Of a stretch of 38,276 nt of DNA, positions 14,902-24,294 are shown one piece after another. The number at the start of each line of letters is the position of its first letter. Within the stretch, counting starts at the first letter, position 1. The notes under the pieces were generated by a model. That model searched no databases. It was not told the DNA's origin and saw nothing but the letters and a program-made list of their open reading frames with translations. Location: the NCBI RefSeq assembly GCF_001015055.1, contig NZ_BBWZ01000044.1, positions 1 to 38,276 of the forward strand, given 5' to 3'. Origin of the DNA: Aneurinibacillus tyrosinisolvens. Its GTDB lineage: Bacteria; Bacillota; Bacilli; Aneurinibacillales; Aneurinibacillaceae. The position numbers and the translations under genes are program-made.

Positions 14902-15576
14902 AAGCAGAGAAATCGAATACATAAGAGGGCCTTTATCGAATCTCTCTTGAACAGGCCCGAGCAAAGCCATCCCCGGATACGTCCACGGATAATAAATCCA
15001 ATATGTTTTTGAATTGGCTATTAACGCGCCGGGTACGGCAAGACCGGCACCAACCGTCAGGGGCACGCCCACATGGGAAAAATGCATGCTAAGCACAAAC
15101 TGCAGAGCCACGATTGGCAGAATCGCTACAAGAGACAGCAGCGGCCCTCCGGCAATGAGATGCAGGGGCATCGATTCACCGGGAATAAACAGAACGCCCC
15201 CGATCGCCATCACTGCAATGAGGATAAGTGTACTTAAAATGATAAGCGATAACCCGACAATAAATTTCGTCCAGTAAACCTGCCCTCTTCTTACAGGAAG
15301 TGATAAAAGCTGCTTCCACCCGTTCTGTCCGTACTCAATCCGGGCTAACAAAGCCATTAAAACGGTCACGAGCAAGGGCATCAGGAGGATGCCATAGAAA
15401 GACACGCACTGTTCATAAATAATTTCCCACTTCACTCTTTCTGCCTTCCAAAACCCGGAATAGCGTACGAAATTGGCCACCCCCTGAGACACGAGAAAAA
15501 GAGGAGCCAGTACGGCGATCCATACGATTTTTGAGCGGCGCAATTTTAGAAATTCGACTGCCAGCATGTTTTTCAT
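14842..15576 (-). CDS. ABC-2 type permease, lantibiotic/bacitracin-resistance class
   Basis: 244 residues with six predicted membrane segments, starting MLAVEFLKLRRSKIVWIAVL. The motif GQNGWKQLLSLPVRRGQVYWTKF is characteristic of the ABC-2 permeases of lantibiotic immunity and BcrB-like exporters. It ends in KRRDIV like its paralogue upstream, and the two would form a heterodimer with the ATPase. It is the third gene of the operon, 11 nt after the second. Such transporters usually remove peptide antibiotics from the membrane; the substrate is not known here. Confidence 0.8.
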   Translation of the reverse strand: MKNMLAVEFLKLRRSKIVWIAVLAPLFLVSQGVANFVRYSGFWKAERVKWEIIYEQCVSFYGILLMPLLVTVLMALLARIEYGQNGWKQLLSLPVRRGQVYWTKFIVGLSLIILSTLILIAVMAIGGVLFIPGESMPLHLIAGGPLLSLVAILPIVALQFVLSMHFSHVGVPLTVGAGLAVPGALIANSKTYWIYYPWTYPGMALLGPVQERFDKGPLMYSISLLLFIIVMAVGAYGFKRRDIV

Positions 15577-15587
15577 TTCCGTCCTCC

Positions 15588-16322
15588 CTACACAATATCC
15601 CGTTTTTGAAATTCAATCATGCCCGCGAAGAGTGCAACGATTCCGGTAATAAGCCCTCCCCATACAACGGGCTGTGTATCTTCGCCCGCAAGCGGAGCCG
15701 TAAATACGAGTGATGAGTAAGGAATGTAAGGCCCGATGCCCGACTGGGCAAAAAACAACGCACAAACACTGCCGCATATCCCAATGGCTACAGGGATAAT
15801 CACATTCTTACAGCGTGAGCTTAACCAATGCTGTATGCTTACAATGCCGAGAATCGCAGCATATTGATTCATGATATACGCAAAGAAAAGGGAATAATCC
15901 GCTGCTTCAGGAAATCCAATCGCTTTGCCGACAAGCACCATTCCCATGCCCGCTACGGTAATGGCAAACCAACTTAGAAGAACGGTTAAAAACCACTTGG
16001 ATAGATACACGTTTGCCCGGCGTACAGGCAGACTGAGCAGTTGCTTCCACGCGTTGTCGCTGAATTCTCTGAAATGAATAACCGTAGAGACGAGCGTAAT
16101 GCCGATCGGCAGGAAGAAAAACCAGAAGAAGTGGTTTTCCCGCAGCAGAATTTCCCACGAGGTCATTTCGGATCTATACCTTGAAAACAAGTAATCGTAC
16201 CGCAAATACAGGTCGAAAAAATCAAGTCCGAGCACCAGAAGAGGCCCTCCAATCACAAGCAGCCACATGACGCCTCTTTTTTGTTTGTACAGCTCGGCTG
16301 CCACGACAACAAATGCATTCAT
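15588..16322 (-). CDS. ABC-2 type permease, lantibiotic/bacitracin-resistance class
   Basis: 244 residues with six membrane segments. It shares DNAWKQLLSLPVRRANVYLSKW and the ending FQKRDIV with the next permease, so the pair arose by duplication. Its ATG overlaps the ATPase stop (ATGA), which implies translational coupling. It forms the membrane part of the Bcr-type exporter. Confidence 0.8.
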   Translation of the reverse strand: MNAFVVVAAELYKQKRGVMWLLVIGGPLLVLGLDFFDLYLRYDYLFSRYRSEMTSWEILLRENHFFWFFFLPIGITLVSTVIHFREFSDNAWKQLLSLPVRRANVYLSKWFLTVLLSWFAITVAGMGMVLVGKAIGFPEAADYSLFFAYIMNQYAAILGIVSIQHWLSSRCKNVIIPVAIGICGSVCALFFAQSGIGPYIPYSSLVFTAPLAGEDTQPVVWGGLITGIVALFAGMIEFQKRDIV

Positions 16323-17230
16323 AGACTTTTCGCCTCCTCCGTCAACCTTAAGAAGATGTCCTCAAGCGACTTTTTATCCTCACTTATGTGCGATACTTCG
16401 TATCCATTCTCCACCAGCTTCCGGTTAACCTTGGCGGCGTTCGCCGCCGCTGCATCAATGTACAAACTGGTTTCCTCTTTTTCAACGTGGTATCCCTCGT
16501 GAAGCAGGTAATTCCCTGCCTCCAGAAGCGGCTGGGCATCGATGCGAAGCCTCGCTTTGCTTCTCTCCCGAAGCTCCTGCAACCCGCCTTGAAACAGCAG
16601 CTTTCCCATATGAATAATACCGACCCGATCAGCCACAAGTTCAATCTCACTTAAAATATGGCTGGAGACAAGAACCGTCATATTCATCTGCCTGGGAAGG
16701 CTGATAATCAAGTCACGTATCTCATGAATCCCGGCCGGATCGAGCCCGTTCGTCGGTTCATCCAGAATGAGAAGCTCAGGGCGGCCCAGCAACGCCTGCG
16801 CAATGCCGAGACGCTGCTTCATGCCGAGGGAATATTTTCTCACCTGCTTATCCTTCCACTCCGTAAGCCGGACGATTTCAAGCACTCTATCGATTTCCCC
16901 GGGCTCCAATCCGAGCAGCTTGCCGGTAACTTCGAGATTTTCAAATCCTGTAAGGTGGCCATAATAGGAAGGCGACTCTACCATCGAGCCTACCTTCTTG
17001 AGGATTTCGATCCGGTTTTGTGCCAGCGGTTTGCCGAAAATGTACACTTCACCGGCGGTGGGCTTAATCAAGCCGAGAAGCATTCGAATCGTCGTTGTCT
17101 TTCCCGCGCCGTTCGGTCCAAGGAAACCGTACACCTCTCCTTTTTTGACCTGTAAATCCAGGTTACGTACAGGAACAAAATCTTTGAACTGCTTGATGAG
17201 CCCTTTTGTTTCTATGAGAAATTTAGTCAT
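16319..17230 (-). CDS. ABC transporter ATP-binding protein, BcrA-like
   Basis: 303 residues. Walker A GPNGAGKTTT, Q-loop VGSMVESPSYYGHLTG, signature YSLGMKQRLGIAQAL, Walker B LLILDEPTNGLDPAGI and switch His in VSSHILSEIE are complete. The BcrA class is shown by the ESPSYYGHLTGFENL Q-loop and the C-terminal extension (about 220-303) after the nucleotide-binding domain. It energises the two ABC-2 permeases that follow in the same operon. The neighbourhood of an ECF sigma factor and two two-component systems suggests a role in cell-envelope antibiotic defence (inference). Confidence 0.88.
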   Translation of the reverse strand: MTKFLIETKGLIKQFKDFVPVRNLDLQVKKGEVYGFLGPNGAGKTTTIRMLLGLIKPTAGEVYIFGKPLAQNRIEILKKVGSMVESPSYYGHLTGFENLEVTGKLLGLEPGEIDRVLEIVRLTEWKDKQVRKYSLGMKQRLGIAQALLGRPELLILDEPTNGLDPAGIHEIRDLIISLPRQMNMTVLVSSHILSEIELVADRVGIIHMGKLLFQGGLQELRERSKARLRIDAQPLLEAGNYLLHEGYHVEKEETSLYIDAAAANAAKVNRKLVENGYEVSHISEDKKSLEDIFLRLTEEAKSL

Positions 17231-17324
17231 CGTTACGCTCCTATCTAATCTTTTGCTGCTTTGATTGTAGCCCTCCTTCCTTAATTCCTGTTTTAGCGAA
17301 CCTTAATCTTCGCTTAATTAAATC

Positions 17325-17359
17325 AAAAAAGAGGAGTCCTCAAAAATAAGGCTCCTCTT
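17325..17359 (-). terminator. intrinsic terminator of the sigma/anti-sigma operon
   Basis: On the minus strand AAGAGGAGcCT tatttttg AGGaCTCCTCTT is followed by TTTTTTGATTT. It separates the anti-sigma gene from the ABC operon downstream. Confidence 0.85.
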
Positions 17360-17370
17360 CTATACAGCTA

Positions 17371-18285
17371 TTATTTTAAAACAGACAGTGCGATTTTTTC
17401 TAACTCCTTCTTTTCGAGAATTCCACTAACATAAATGGTATAGGCACTCTGTTCGCCTTTTTTCGGTACAATGATAGAAAGGCCTTTATATGCCCTCTGT
17501 CCGCCTTCACCATAGAATGCCTGGTATCCATCCAGCGTATAATTTGCCGTCCTGTCAAATGTCTGCGGCATATGGAAGCTGCCTTCATCCTCAAGTTCGT
17601 TTTGAATGACAACCATGGTTTCATTTCCTTTTGCATAGTGCATATTAATGGCTGGCTTTAGCGGCGTCTTGACATCGTCCCATGTAGCCCCCACTTCGCC
17701 TTCCAGCTTATACCCTTCCGGGACATAGGACGGGTGCTTAATCGTGAAGGAAAGCAGCTTTTGCGATTCAGAAATAGAAAGCTCCTTGATGTGGCTTTCC
17801 ACATCCCCCGCCATCTTTTTGGAGTAAGGGGCAAGCTGCTTTTCAATTTCTGCAAGCTGCTGCCTTTCTGCAGGACTTAACTTCTCCGGATGGGTTGTTC
17901 CGTTTTTATCTGTCACTTTTACCGAATACTGTGCAGCCTCTTTCAGGAGAGCCGCCATCTCGTTGTATTCCTTTTCATCCAGTACCTTCTTGGCCTGCTG
18001 GAGCTTTCTCTCCAGACCGTTGTAGTCGGTTTCCGTTCCGCCTGCTTTTATCATCTGTTCTTTTGAACCGACAATTTGCTCAGCCAGGTAGGAATATCCC
18101 GCAAATCCGGCTGTCGGAACCATAACGGCTGCTGCTACAATACCCGCTATCCATTTCTTTTTCATGCTTTTCTCCTTTTTCTCGAAATCAATTTGAGCGA
18201 GGATTTTTTCTTTTAACGCGGGTGGATGTTCAATTTCTTCGGATTTCACTTTCAGCACGCTGCGGACCTGATCTTCAAAGTTCAT
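17371..18285 (-). CDS. membrane-bound anti-sigma factor (DUF4367-type)
   Basis: 304 residues. A cytoplasmic N-terminus of about 45 residues ends in a lysine-rich stretch, followed by a single membrane span (WIAGIVAAAVMVPTAGFAGYSY) and an extracytoplasmic domain. The C-terminal region contains SFTIKHPSYVPEGYKLEG and GTANYTLDGYQAFY-like segments typical of DUF4367 anti-sigma domains. The start overlaps the sigma factor gene by 11 nt, so both are made together. It should hold the sigma factor at the membrane until an envelope signal releases it. A long Lys/Glu-rich helix (residues 90-165) is likely the sensing region; no protease site could be recognised. Confidence 0.78.
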   Translation of the reverse strand: MNFEDQVRSVLKVKSEEIEHPPALKEKILAQIDFEKKEKSMKKKWIAGIVAAAVMVPTAGFAGYSYLAEQIVGSKEQMIKAGGTETDYNGLERKLQQAKKVLDEKEYNEMAALLKEAAQYSVKVTDKNGTTHPEKLSPAERQQLAEIEKQLAPYSKKMAGDVESHIKELSISESQKLLSFTIKHPSYVPEGYKLEGEVGATWDDVKTPLKPAINMHYAKGNETMVVIQNELEDEGSFHMPQTFDRTANYTLDGYQAFYGEGGQRAYKGLSIIVPKKGEQSAYTIYVSGILEKKELEKIALSVLK

Positions 18286-18868
18286 ATCGGCTCCCCGCCT
18301 CTCTAAAAAAATGAATGGAGCTTTCCTGCTTTTTGCGCAGCTTCTGCAGAGCGGAATGAATTCTCGACTTTACGGTTCCTGCAGGGATATCCAGAATCTG
18401 AGCGACTTCCTCCTGGGAGTAGTCATGCAAGTACCGGAGAATAACAACCTGCTTCAATTTGTAAGGCAAGCTTTCAATCTGCCGGAGCAGCTCCTCATTT
18501 TCCAGCCTATCTACTACATCGCCCGAGAAGTCCGGCTCCGTCTTTTCTTCTTCCTGTTCTCTTTTTTTCGCTGCAATCCGGAACAGCATCCAGTTTTTCC
18601 TCCGGTAGCTGTTTACCTGCCGAATGGCAATGCCCGTTACCCAGGGGCGAAAAGGGCGCTTCCTATCAAACCCGGGCAGCGATTTATAAATTTGTAGGTA
18701 AATCTCCTGCAGGACATCGTCGAAGCTGGACTTGTCACCAAGCAGGAAATGAACGGTCCTGGAGACATTATCAATTGTTTTTTCATAAATCTCACCAAAA
18801 GCCTCCCGATCACCCGCAATGGTTCGGTCGATGAGTTTATTCATTTCTTCTCTGTCTGCATCTCTCAT
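18275..18868 (-). CDS. ECF-family RNA polymerase sigma factor
   Basis: 197 residues. Region 2: FGEIYEKTIDNVSRTVHFLLGDKSSFDDVLQEIYLQIYKSL, followed by PFRPWVTGIAIRQVNSYRRKNW. Region 4: LPYKLKQVVILRYLHDYSQEEVAQILDIPAGTVKSRIHSALQKLRK, with the helix-turn-helix that reads the -35 element. The linker is long and Glu/Lys rich. It directs RNA polymerase to an envelope-stress regulon and is paired with the overlapping anti-sigma factor gene. It resembles the SigV/SigX group, but I cannot assign the paralogue. Confidence 0.88.
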   Translation of the reverse strand: MRDADREEMNKLIDRTIAGDREAFGEIYEKTIDNVSRTVHFLLGDKSSFDDVLQEIYLQIYKSLPGFDRKRPFRPWVTGIAIRQVNSYRRKNWMLFRIAAKKREQEEEKTEPDFSGDVVDRLENEELLRQIESLPYKLKQVVILRYLHDYSQEEVAQILDIPAGTVKSRIHSALQKLRKKQESSIHFFREAGSRYEL

Positions 18869-18938
18869 CCGTCATCCCCCCTCTCTCGTCTTTACGCTCT
18901 ATATTGGAAGGAAACCTAAATTTCGTTCGATTTTTTTT

Positions 18939-20347
18939 CTAGAAAACAATCACAACTTTTGTGCCCGCTCCTATCTCGCTTTTTACAGTGATTTCTCCCT
19001 GATGTGCCGTAATAATCTGCCTGGCAATCGCCATTCCTAACCCCGATCCTTCATGCTGGCCTTCCGTATTCGTGCCGCGATAATAACGTTCAAACACGTT
19101 TGCAAGCTCCTGTTCTTCAATCCCTTTGCCGTCATCTTCAATTTCAACGGTAATTTGTTCTCCGTTTCCTCTCACACTAACCCTCACCTTTGTTCCCGGC
19201 GGGTTATGGACAATTGCGTTGTAAATAATATTCATAAAAGCCCGCTGCAGCCAAACGCTATCGAACAGGAATGGAATATATTCCGCTGTTGTTTCAAATT
19301 CAATGTCCCGTTCCTCATATCGCGGGTTATTGAGCAGCTCAATAACAACACTGCGGATAAGTTCCACTATGTTTCCTTCCTGCTTCTTTAGCGGGAGCAG
19401 CTCATTCTTTAGTTGGTATGTAATTTTCAAGTCGTCGAGTAAAGCCCCCATATAGTCTGCTTTCCCAACGATAATGCCCGCATATTTCTCCCTTTCTTCG
19501 GCCGGCATTGCCTCATCCGGCTCCGCAAGAACTTCCCCGTATCCTTTTATCGAAGATAGCGGAGTCCGAAGATCATGGGAAAGGTTCGTAATCCACTCTT
19601 CCCGCATTGTTTCCAGCTTTTCACGCTGTTTTTCGTTCCACTGCAGGGTGGAAGAAAGCTCATTTAGGCTTGTATATACATCTTTATATAACCCGCGGAC
19701 TGGATATTGGATGCTGTAGTTTCCTTCCGCAAGCTGTTTAATGCCGCCGATAATCGTAAGAAGAGGCTCGTTAGCCTCCTTCCAAAAAGGTAGCCGATCG
19801 TCACTACCGTCAGGATCGTAACAAGGAGCAGGACAAGCGCTCCCTGCTCCCAGAAGTTGAAAAATTTCGTTTCGCTATAGTACATCGTGTATCTGCGGAT
19901 TTTTTCAGTAGGAAAGCCAATCACGTACGTCCACCTGGCTTCATTCTGGTTTACCCAGCTAATAAAGAGGCTGGAGTTTTTAATCGTTCCATCGTATTTG
20001 TGAAAATGCACAATTTCGCCGGGCGTATAATGCTTAGGAGCATCTGCCGGTTTATTCATGCTGTATACTTCGGTTCCATTCCCATCAAGGATTTGAATCC
20101 ACGCTTTTTCCTTCTTTAACTGTTCCTGACCCGCTGGTAAAACAAATGGAATTCCTCTATTAAAAACAATATTGTCCTTGAACCGAAGGGTAAAGGACTC
20201 AGGGTATGCAGAATAGGGATACCCCTCTTTTTCTGGAGAAGTATCCAACCCAAAAAAGTAAAAGAATGCCCCGAAGTTTACCATTGTTAATAGAATTGTC
20301 AGCGTGCCTAACGCGGCAAGGAACTGCCCGGTTACTTTCCACTTCAT
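18939..20347 (-). pseudogene. sensor histidine kinase, one frameshift at a poly-T run
   Basis: The N-terminal part (20347 to about 19785) has a membrane span, an extracytoplasmic sensor region of about 140 residues and a second span (ALVLLLVTILTVVTIGYLF). At the A5 run (19784-19788, + strand) the frame slips; with one more T it continues FWKEANEPLLTIIGGIKQLA through a HAMP-like linker to NLSHDLRTPLSSIKGYGEVL (phospho-accepting His), NIIYNAIVHNP, DDGKGIEE and GSGLGMAIARQI (ATP-binding boxes). The joined protein is a complete kinase of about 469 residues. Its ATG overlaps the stop of the response regulator gene, so they form one operon. The break may be a sequencing error. Confidence 0.85.
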
Positions 20348-21069
20348 GCTTTTTCTTCCTTCGTGTTCAGCTTGTATCCCAATCCTCTAATCGTAAGGAG
20401 GTAAATAGGGCTTGACGGATTATCTTCCAGCTTTTCACGCAGGTGGCGAATATGAACCATAATCGTGTTGTCATAGCCGAAGTACTCTTCTCCCCAAACG
20501 GATTCATACAGTTTTCCCTTGCTGAAGATTTGGTTCGGATGCTTTGCAAGAAATAGAAGCAGCTGATACTCTTTGGCTGTCAGCGTAATGAGCCGGTCCG
20601 CTTTTCGGACTTCCCCTCTTTTTTCATCAATTTGTATATCTCCAAACGTTATGGCTGTTTCGATGTCCCGCATTCCTATATATTGATTTCGTCGGAACTG
20701 CGCTTTAATCCGGTAGGCTACCTCTTTCGGGCTGAATGGCTTTGTGATGTAATCATCCCCACCGATGCCAAGACCCAGGATTTTGTCCGTGTCTTCCCCT
20801 TTGGCGGACAAAAAAAGGATGGGTGCGATGGTCATTTTCCTGAGTCTCTGACACACCTCAAACCCATCCATATCCGGCAGCATGATATCAAGCACGATAA
20901 GATCCGGCTTTTGTATCTGGCAGATTTCAATGCCTTTTTGACCTGTTGTTGCCCTGTGTATGTTTTGGAACCCTTCTTTTATTAATACTGTTTCTAGTAA
21001 ATTCAATAATTCTGTCTCATCATCAATCAGAAGAATTTTTTTGGCGGAACGATCCGGCATTGTCAGCAT
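20344..21069 (-). CDS. OmpR-family response regulator
   Basis: 241 residues starting MLTMPDRSAKKILLIDDETE; the AGGGTGA site fits the ATG at 21069. Receiver: acidic pair DDE, phospho-acceptor Asp61 in LIVLDIMLPDMDG, FLSAKG and YITKPF. Winged helix: LTAKEYQLLLFLAKHPNQIF, NTIMVHIRHLREKLEDNPS, IRGLGYKL. It overlaps the kinase gene by 4 nt. With the ECF system and Bcr-type exporter next to it, an envelope-stress role is likely but unproven. Confidence 0.88.
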   Translation of the reverse strand: MLTMPDRSAKKILLIDDETELLNLLETVLIKEGFQNIHRATTGQKGIEICQIQKPDLIVLDIMLPDMDGFEVCQRLRKMTIAPILFLSAKGEDTDKILGLGIGGDDYITKPFSPKEVAYRIKAQFRRNQYIGMRDIETAITFGDIQIDEKRGEVRKADRLITLTAKEYQLLLFLAKHPNQIFSKGKLYESVWGEEYFGYDNTIMVHIRHLREKLEDNPSSPIYLLTIRGLGYKLNTKEEKA

Positions 21070-21227
21070 ATTTATCACCCTGGCCTGCTTTTATATGGAT
21101 TTTTCGCCATTATACCATACATTTCCTTTTCTCTATCTTAAGATTGCCTTAAGTCTTTGCTCACATCTCAGTTGAATGACAGGGAAAGAAAAAAGACCAG
21201 GTTTCCCCAGTATAGTTCACATGTATT

Positions 21228-21827
21228 TTATTTCGTTATTCTCAACATAGTATTCGTATTCTGCTGAAATTCATATGGAACCCTAATTTCTTCAGCGTTC
21301 CACCCTGAGTTTTGGATATCATTGATTAGTTCATCCAGGTAAATATATCTGTTACACTGAAAATCAGTTGTCGGGAAAATCCTTATTTCTTCTTGGGTTA
21401 CACGCATAAGTTCTGTTATCGTCTGTAAGTGAAACTCATAATCGAGTTTATCTGCGTAGAGAAACAGAAAATTTGCAGAAAGAGTTAGATCAAATTGTTT
21501 ATCATCAAACGGCAAGGTTGGTAAAACAGCAGGAACATAACGGCCTTCTTTCCCGTTCTTTTTCATGTCTGAAATACATTGGTTTAATGCCTTTGTTCTT
21601 ACCTGTTTCAATTCGTCAACTGATTTAAAATAATCCCACAAGAAGTTCTTTTGAATATCCTCATTTTTCATATTGGACATGGTGGTTTCAATATCCTCTA
21701 AGCCCTTTTGTTCCAATTCTTCGACAGAATAATAATAAGCAATGTCACACGCTGTAACGTTCATCCCAAGCTGGTTGGATACTGCTGTGAAAGAGCACGC
21801 GCCGCCAGGACAATCAAGGACATTCAT
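21228..21827 (-). pseudogene. SAM-dependent methyltransferase, N-terminally truncated
   Basis: 199 residues that begin almost directly with motif I (MNVLDCPGGACSFTAVSNQL), followed by motif II VTACDIAYYYS, a helical region and PTLPFDDKQFDLTLSANFLFLYADKL. Related proteins carry about 40 more residues before motif I; here an in-frame TAG lies three codons upstream and no ribosome binding site is seen, so the 5' end has been lost. The rest is open. It may still be translated at low level. Substrate unknown. Confidence 0.65.
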
Positions 21828-21930
21828 ATAATTCTACAAGCGCGCTGCTTTTCAATGCCAGGTGCATGTATATGAGGCACCTTCCTCTTTATGTTTGTTC
21901 GAAGTGTTTCCTCCATGAACCTAGTTCTCT

Positions 21931-22245
<315 letters not shown>

Positions 22246-22260
22246 TTTTGTTACCTCCTA

Positions 22261-22653
22261 TTATTCCTTAATACCGGATTTCCCCAGTCGATTTCTGAAA
22301 GTTGGATAAAGCGTATTGTTTTTTCCAATCCCTGTAGAACCCTGTCTTATGGAGTTTAATTTTGCAGATAGCTCCATAAACCACTGTTCATCCCTGGTTG
22401 CTAACGCCAGGTCAATTAAATCAACGATTTGTTCCTCATTATCCGCCACTAAAGCAGATAGCTTCTCAACCCGTTTGTTTACTATTTCAACGGTTCTGCC
22501 AATAATTTTTTCATTATCGCATGCAACAACGTTTACTTTTACTGTCCCTTGCAGTAAATCTACGGTATCAATATAACCGCGTATCAATTCACCATTCTCC
22601 GATTTCCCACTGACCCAATCCCCTGCTTCCAGCTGCCATTTATTGTTTGGCAT
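22261..22653 (-). CDS. IDEAL-domain protein, co-transcribed with thioredoxin
   Basis: 130 residues from the second ATG (MPNNKWQLEAGDWVSGKSEN), which has AAAGGGG nine nt upstream; the first ATG at 22659 is too close to that site. The N-terminal half looks like a small beta-rich domain (WVSGKSENGELIRGYIDTVD, LLQGTVKVNVVACDNEKIIG). The C-terminal LIDLALATRDEQWFMELSAKL matches the IDEAL motif found in many small Bacillales proteins of unknown role. Upstream lies a CTGTA-N11-TACAG palindrome that also precedes the Rrf2 gene, so this operon is probably under that regulator. Confidence 0.65.
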   Translation of the reverse strand: MPNNKWQLEAGDWVSGKSENGELIRGYIDTVDLLQGTVKVNVVACDNEKIIGRTVEIVNKRVEKLSALVADNEEQIVDLIDLALATRDEQWFMELSAKLNSIRQGSTGIGKNNTLYPTFRNRLGKSGIKE

Positions 22654-22695
22654 GAACATTCACCCCTTTGCGTGTAGAAGAAAAATATTGTTTAT

Positions 22696-22716
22696 CTGTA
22701 ACAAAAAACATTACAG
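22696..22716. promoter_or_regulatory. palindromic operator upstream of the IDEAL-trxA operon
   Basis: CTGTA, 11 nt, TACAG, with the inner bases also partly symmetric (CTGTAA...TTACAG). It lies 43 nt before the IDEAL gene start and has the same half-sites and spacing as the palindrome in front of the Rrf2 gene. Confidence 0.6.
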
Positions 22717-22751
22717 TACAGTTAAAAAAACAGAAAATCAAATCAGTACCG

Positions 22752-23177
22752 TTAGCACTGTTTAATTTTCTCCAGGACAGAACTGATCGTAATCTGGTCT
22801 AAATATTTCTCAAAATAAATCTCAGCATCGTTAAAAATTTGATCCATAACGACCTGAATATTGGATGAAACCAGACAGGCCTGCTCCGGGTCTCCTGTAC
22901 ACCAGCTCGGTTTGATTGTTCCGCATGAAACCGCGCGGTAAACCTGAGCCAGCGTTATTTCCTCAGGATTGCGGTTCAGAATGTACCCACCGCCGATCCC
23001 CTCTTTTGTCTTTACAAATCCGCTTTTACGCAAGCAGCTCATGATTTTTCGAATTCTTGCTGAGTTTGTAGAAACATTTTCTGCAATTAAGTCACTGCTG
23101 GCCATATGCTCAGGTAGATAAGCTAAAAAGACCAGGCTGTGCACTGCTATCGTAAATTCACTATTCACTTGGTCCAT
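22752..23177 (-). CDS. Rrf2-family transcriptional regulator
   Basis: 141 residues with the Rrf2 layout: FTIAVHSLVFLAYLPEHMAS, then the winged helix with STNSARIRKIMSCLRKSGFV and GIGGGYILNR, and a dimerisation helix. Three cysteines lie at positions 85, 93 and 101 (VSCGTIKPSWCTGDPEQACL), the usual region of Fe-S or redox-sensing cysteines in this family, though the spacing differs from IscR and NsrR. It is likely a redox- or metal-responsive repressor. A CTGTA-N11-TACAG palindrome just upstream suggests autoregulation, and the same site precedes the IDEAL-trxA operon. Confidence 0.85.
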   Translation of the reverse strand: MDQVNSEFTIAVHSLVFLAYLPEHMASSDLIAENVSTNSARIRKIMSCLRKSGFVKTKEGIGGGYILNRNPEEITLAQVYRAVSCGTIKPSWCTGDPEQACLVSSNIQVVMDQIFNDAEIYFEKYLDQITISSVLEKIKQC

Positions 23178-23195
23178 TTCCTCTCAAGAAGGATA

Positions 23196-23216
23196 CTGTA
23201 ATCATAATGTATACAG
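23196..23216. promoter_or_regulatory. palindromic operator upstream of the Rrf2 gene
   Basis: CTGTA atcataatgta TACAG, extended by one outer A/T pair. It lies 18 nt upstream of the Rrf2 start and is repeated before the IDEAL-trxA operon. Confidence 0.6.
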
Positions 23217-23248
23217 TTTATAAAGTCAATAGAAACGGCTCCCTTCAT

Positions 23249-24172
23249 TTATTGAAGGGGTACCTCTTTCTTTCCTTTTCTATCCAGTACCTTCTCCCAC
23301 GTCTGCCAGTTTAGAAGGATAATGCCAAACAATACGCCCGCCCCTCCGGCAATAGTAGAGAGCGAAATCTTTTCCTGCAGAAAAATCGCGCCGACAAGCA
23401 TAGCGATGACCGGAGCTACATAGGTCCATGTCGTAGGGAATGTCGCATTTGTTTCTTTGACGAGCCAGTAATAAATATTGCTTGCAAAAATAGAAGCCAC
23501 AATAGCGAGGTAGAATAAGGCCAGCAAAGAAGCCGAAGAAAAAGCAACCCCGCCGGTGTTCTCGAAAATAAGAGAAAGCACAAACAAACCTACACTGGCG
23601 AATATCATTTGGAATCCATTGAATGCGGAAGGAGAAACTTTCCCCATTATCTTCTTCGAGCGAATGGCGCCTACCGCGAAAGCGCACTCGGCCAGAACGA
23701 TAGCTGCCTTGCTTATATAAGCATGGCTGCCCGTAAACTCAGCCGTGTTCGGAGTCACTCCGACGATGAGTGCGGTACCTGCAATTCCGAGGGTAAGCCC
23801 GGCTACAACATACCAGTGAAACCGCATTTGTCCGGTGTAGATCCCGATAATCGTTGTGAAAACCGGAGCCGTTGCCACCAGAAGGGCTGCCAATCCGGAG
23901 GGCACATATTGTTCCGCCCAGTATAAAGCGGCAAAAGGAATCGTCGTCATCAAAAACCCGAGCCAGGCCATCTCCCTGTATTCTTTGAAAGAATAACGCT
24001 GTAACTGGCGGCGGCAGAAAAGAACCGACAAGATGAGTGCCCCCGCAATAAAGAAGCGCAGCCCTGCAAAAAGGAACGGCGGCATCCCGTCCTCAATCCC
24101 AATTTTTATCGTTAGAAATGTTGTACCGAAAACAAGACACATTACAACATAGCCCAGTAACACAAACATCAC
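23249..24172 (-). CDS. EamA/DMT-family exporter
   Basis: 307 residues with ten predicted membrane segments in two EamA repeats (FVLLGYVVMCLVFGTTFLTI; ISKAAIVLAECAFAVGAIRS). The motif PFAALYWAEQYVPSGLAALL in repeat 1 and FPTTWTYVAPVIAMLVGAIF in repeat 2 are typical of the drug/metabolite transporter family. Substrates of this family include amino acids and related metabolites; the substrate here is unknown. It is divergent from a LysR regulator, which is likely its activator. A short gap to the Rrf2 gene downstream holds a CCCTTCA hairpin overlapping the stop. Confidence 0.85.
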   Translation of the reverse strand: MMFVLLGYVVMCLVFGTTFLTIKIGIEDGMPPFLFAGLRFFIAGALILSVLFCRRQLQRYSFKEYREMAWLGFLMTTIPFAALYWAEQYVPSGLAALLVATAPVFTTIIGIYTGQMRFHWYVVAGLTLGIAGTALIVGVTPNTAEFTGSHAYISKAAIVLAECAFAVGAIRSKKIMGKVSPSAFNGFQMIFASVGLFVLSLIFENTGGVAFSSASLLALFYLAIVASIFASNIYYWLVKETNATFPTTWTYVAPVIAMLVGAIFLQEKISLSTIAGGAGVLFGIILLNWQTWEKVLDRKGKKEVPLQ

Positions 24173-24193
24173 CCTTTCTTACTACTGAGCATA

Positions 24194-24212
24194 GCAAATA
24201 GCAAGAATTTGC
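24194..24212. promoter_or_regulatory. putative LysR operator in the divergent promoter
   Basis: Perfect inverted repeat GCAAAT-N7-ATTTGC between the DMT exporter and the LysR gene. Position and symmetry fit a LysR-type regulator site controlling both. Confidence 0.5.
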
Positions 24213-24294
24213 GATAATATCAATAAGTAAGAAGGGGTATAACCTAATGTAATAGCCCTAGTGTTTCAAAACGTTTAGGAGGAGGCGACCGCCT

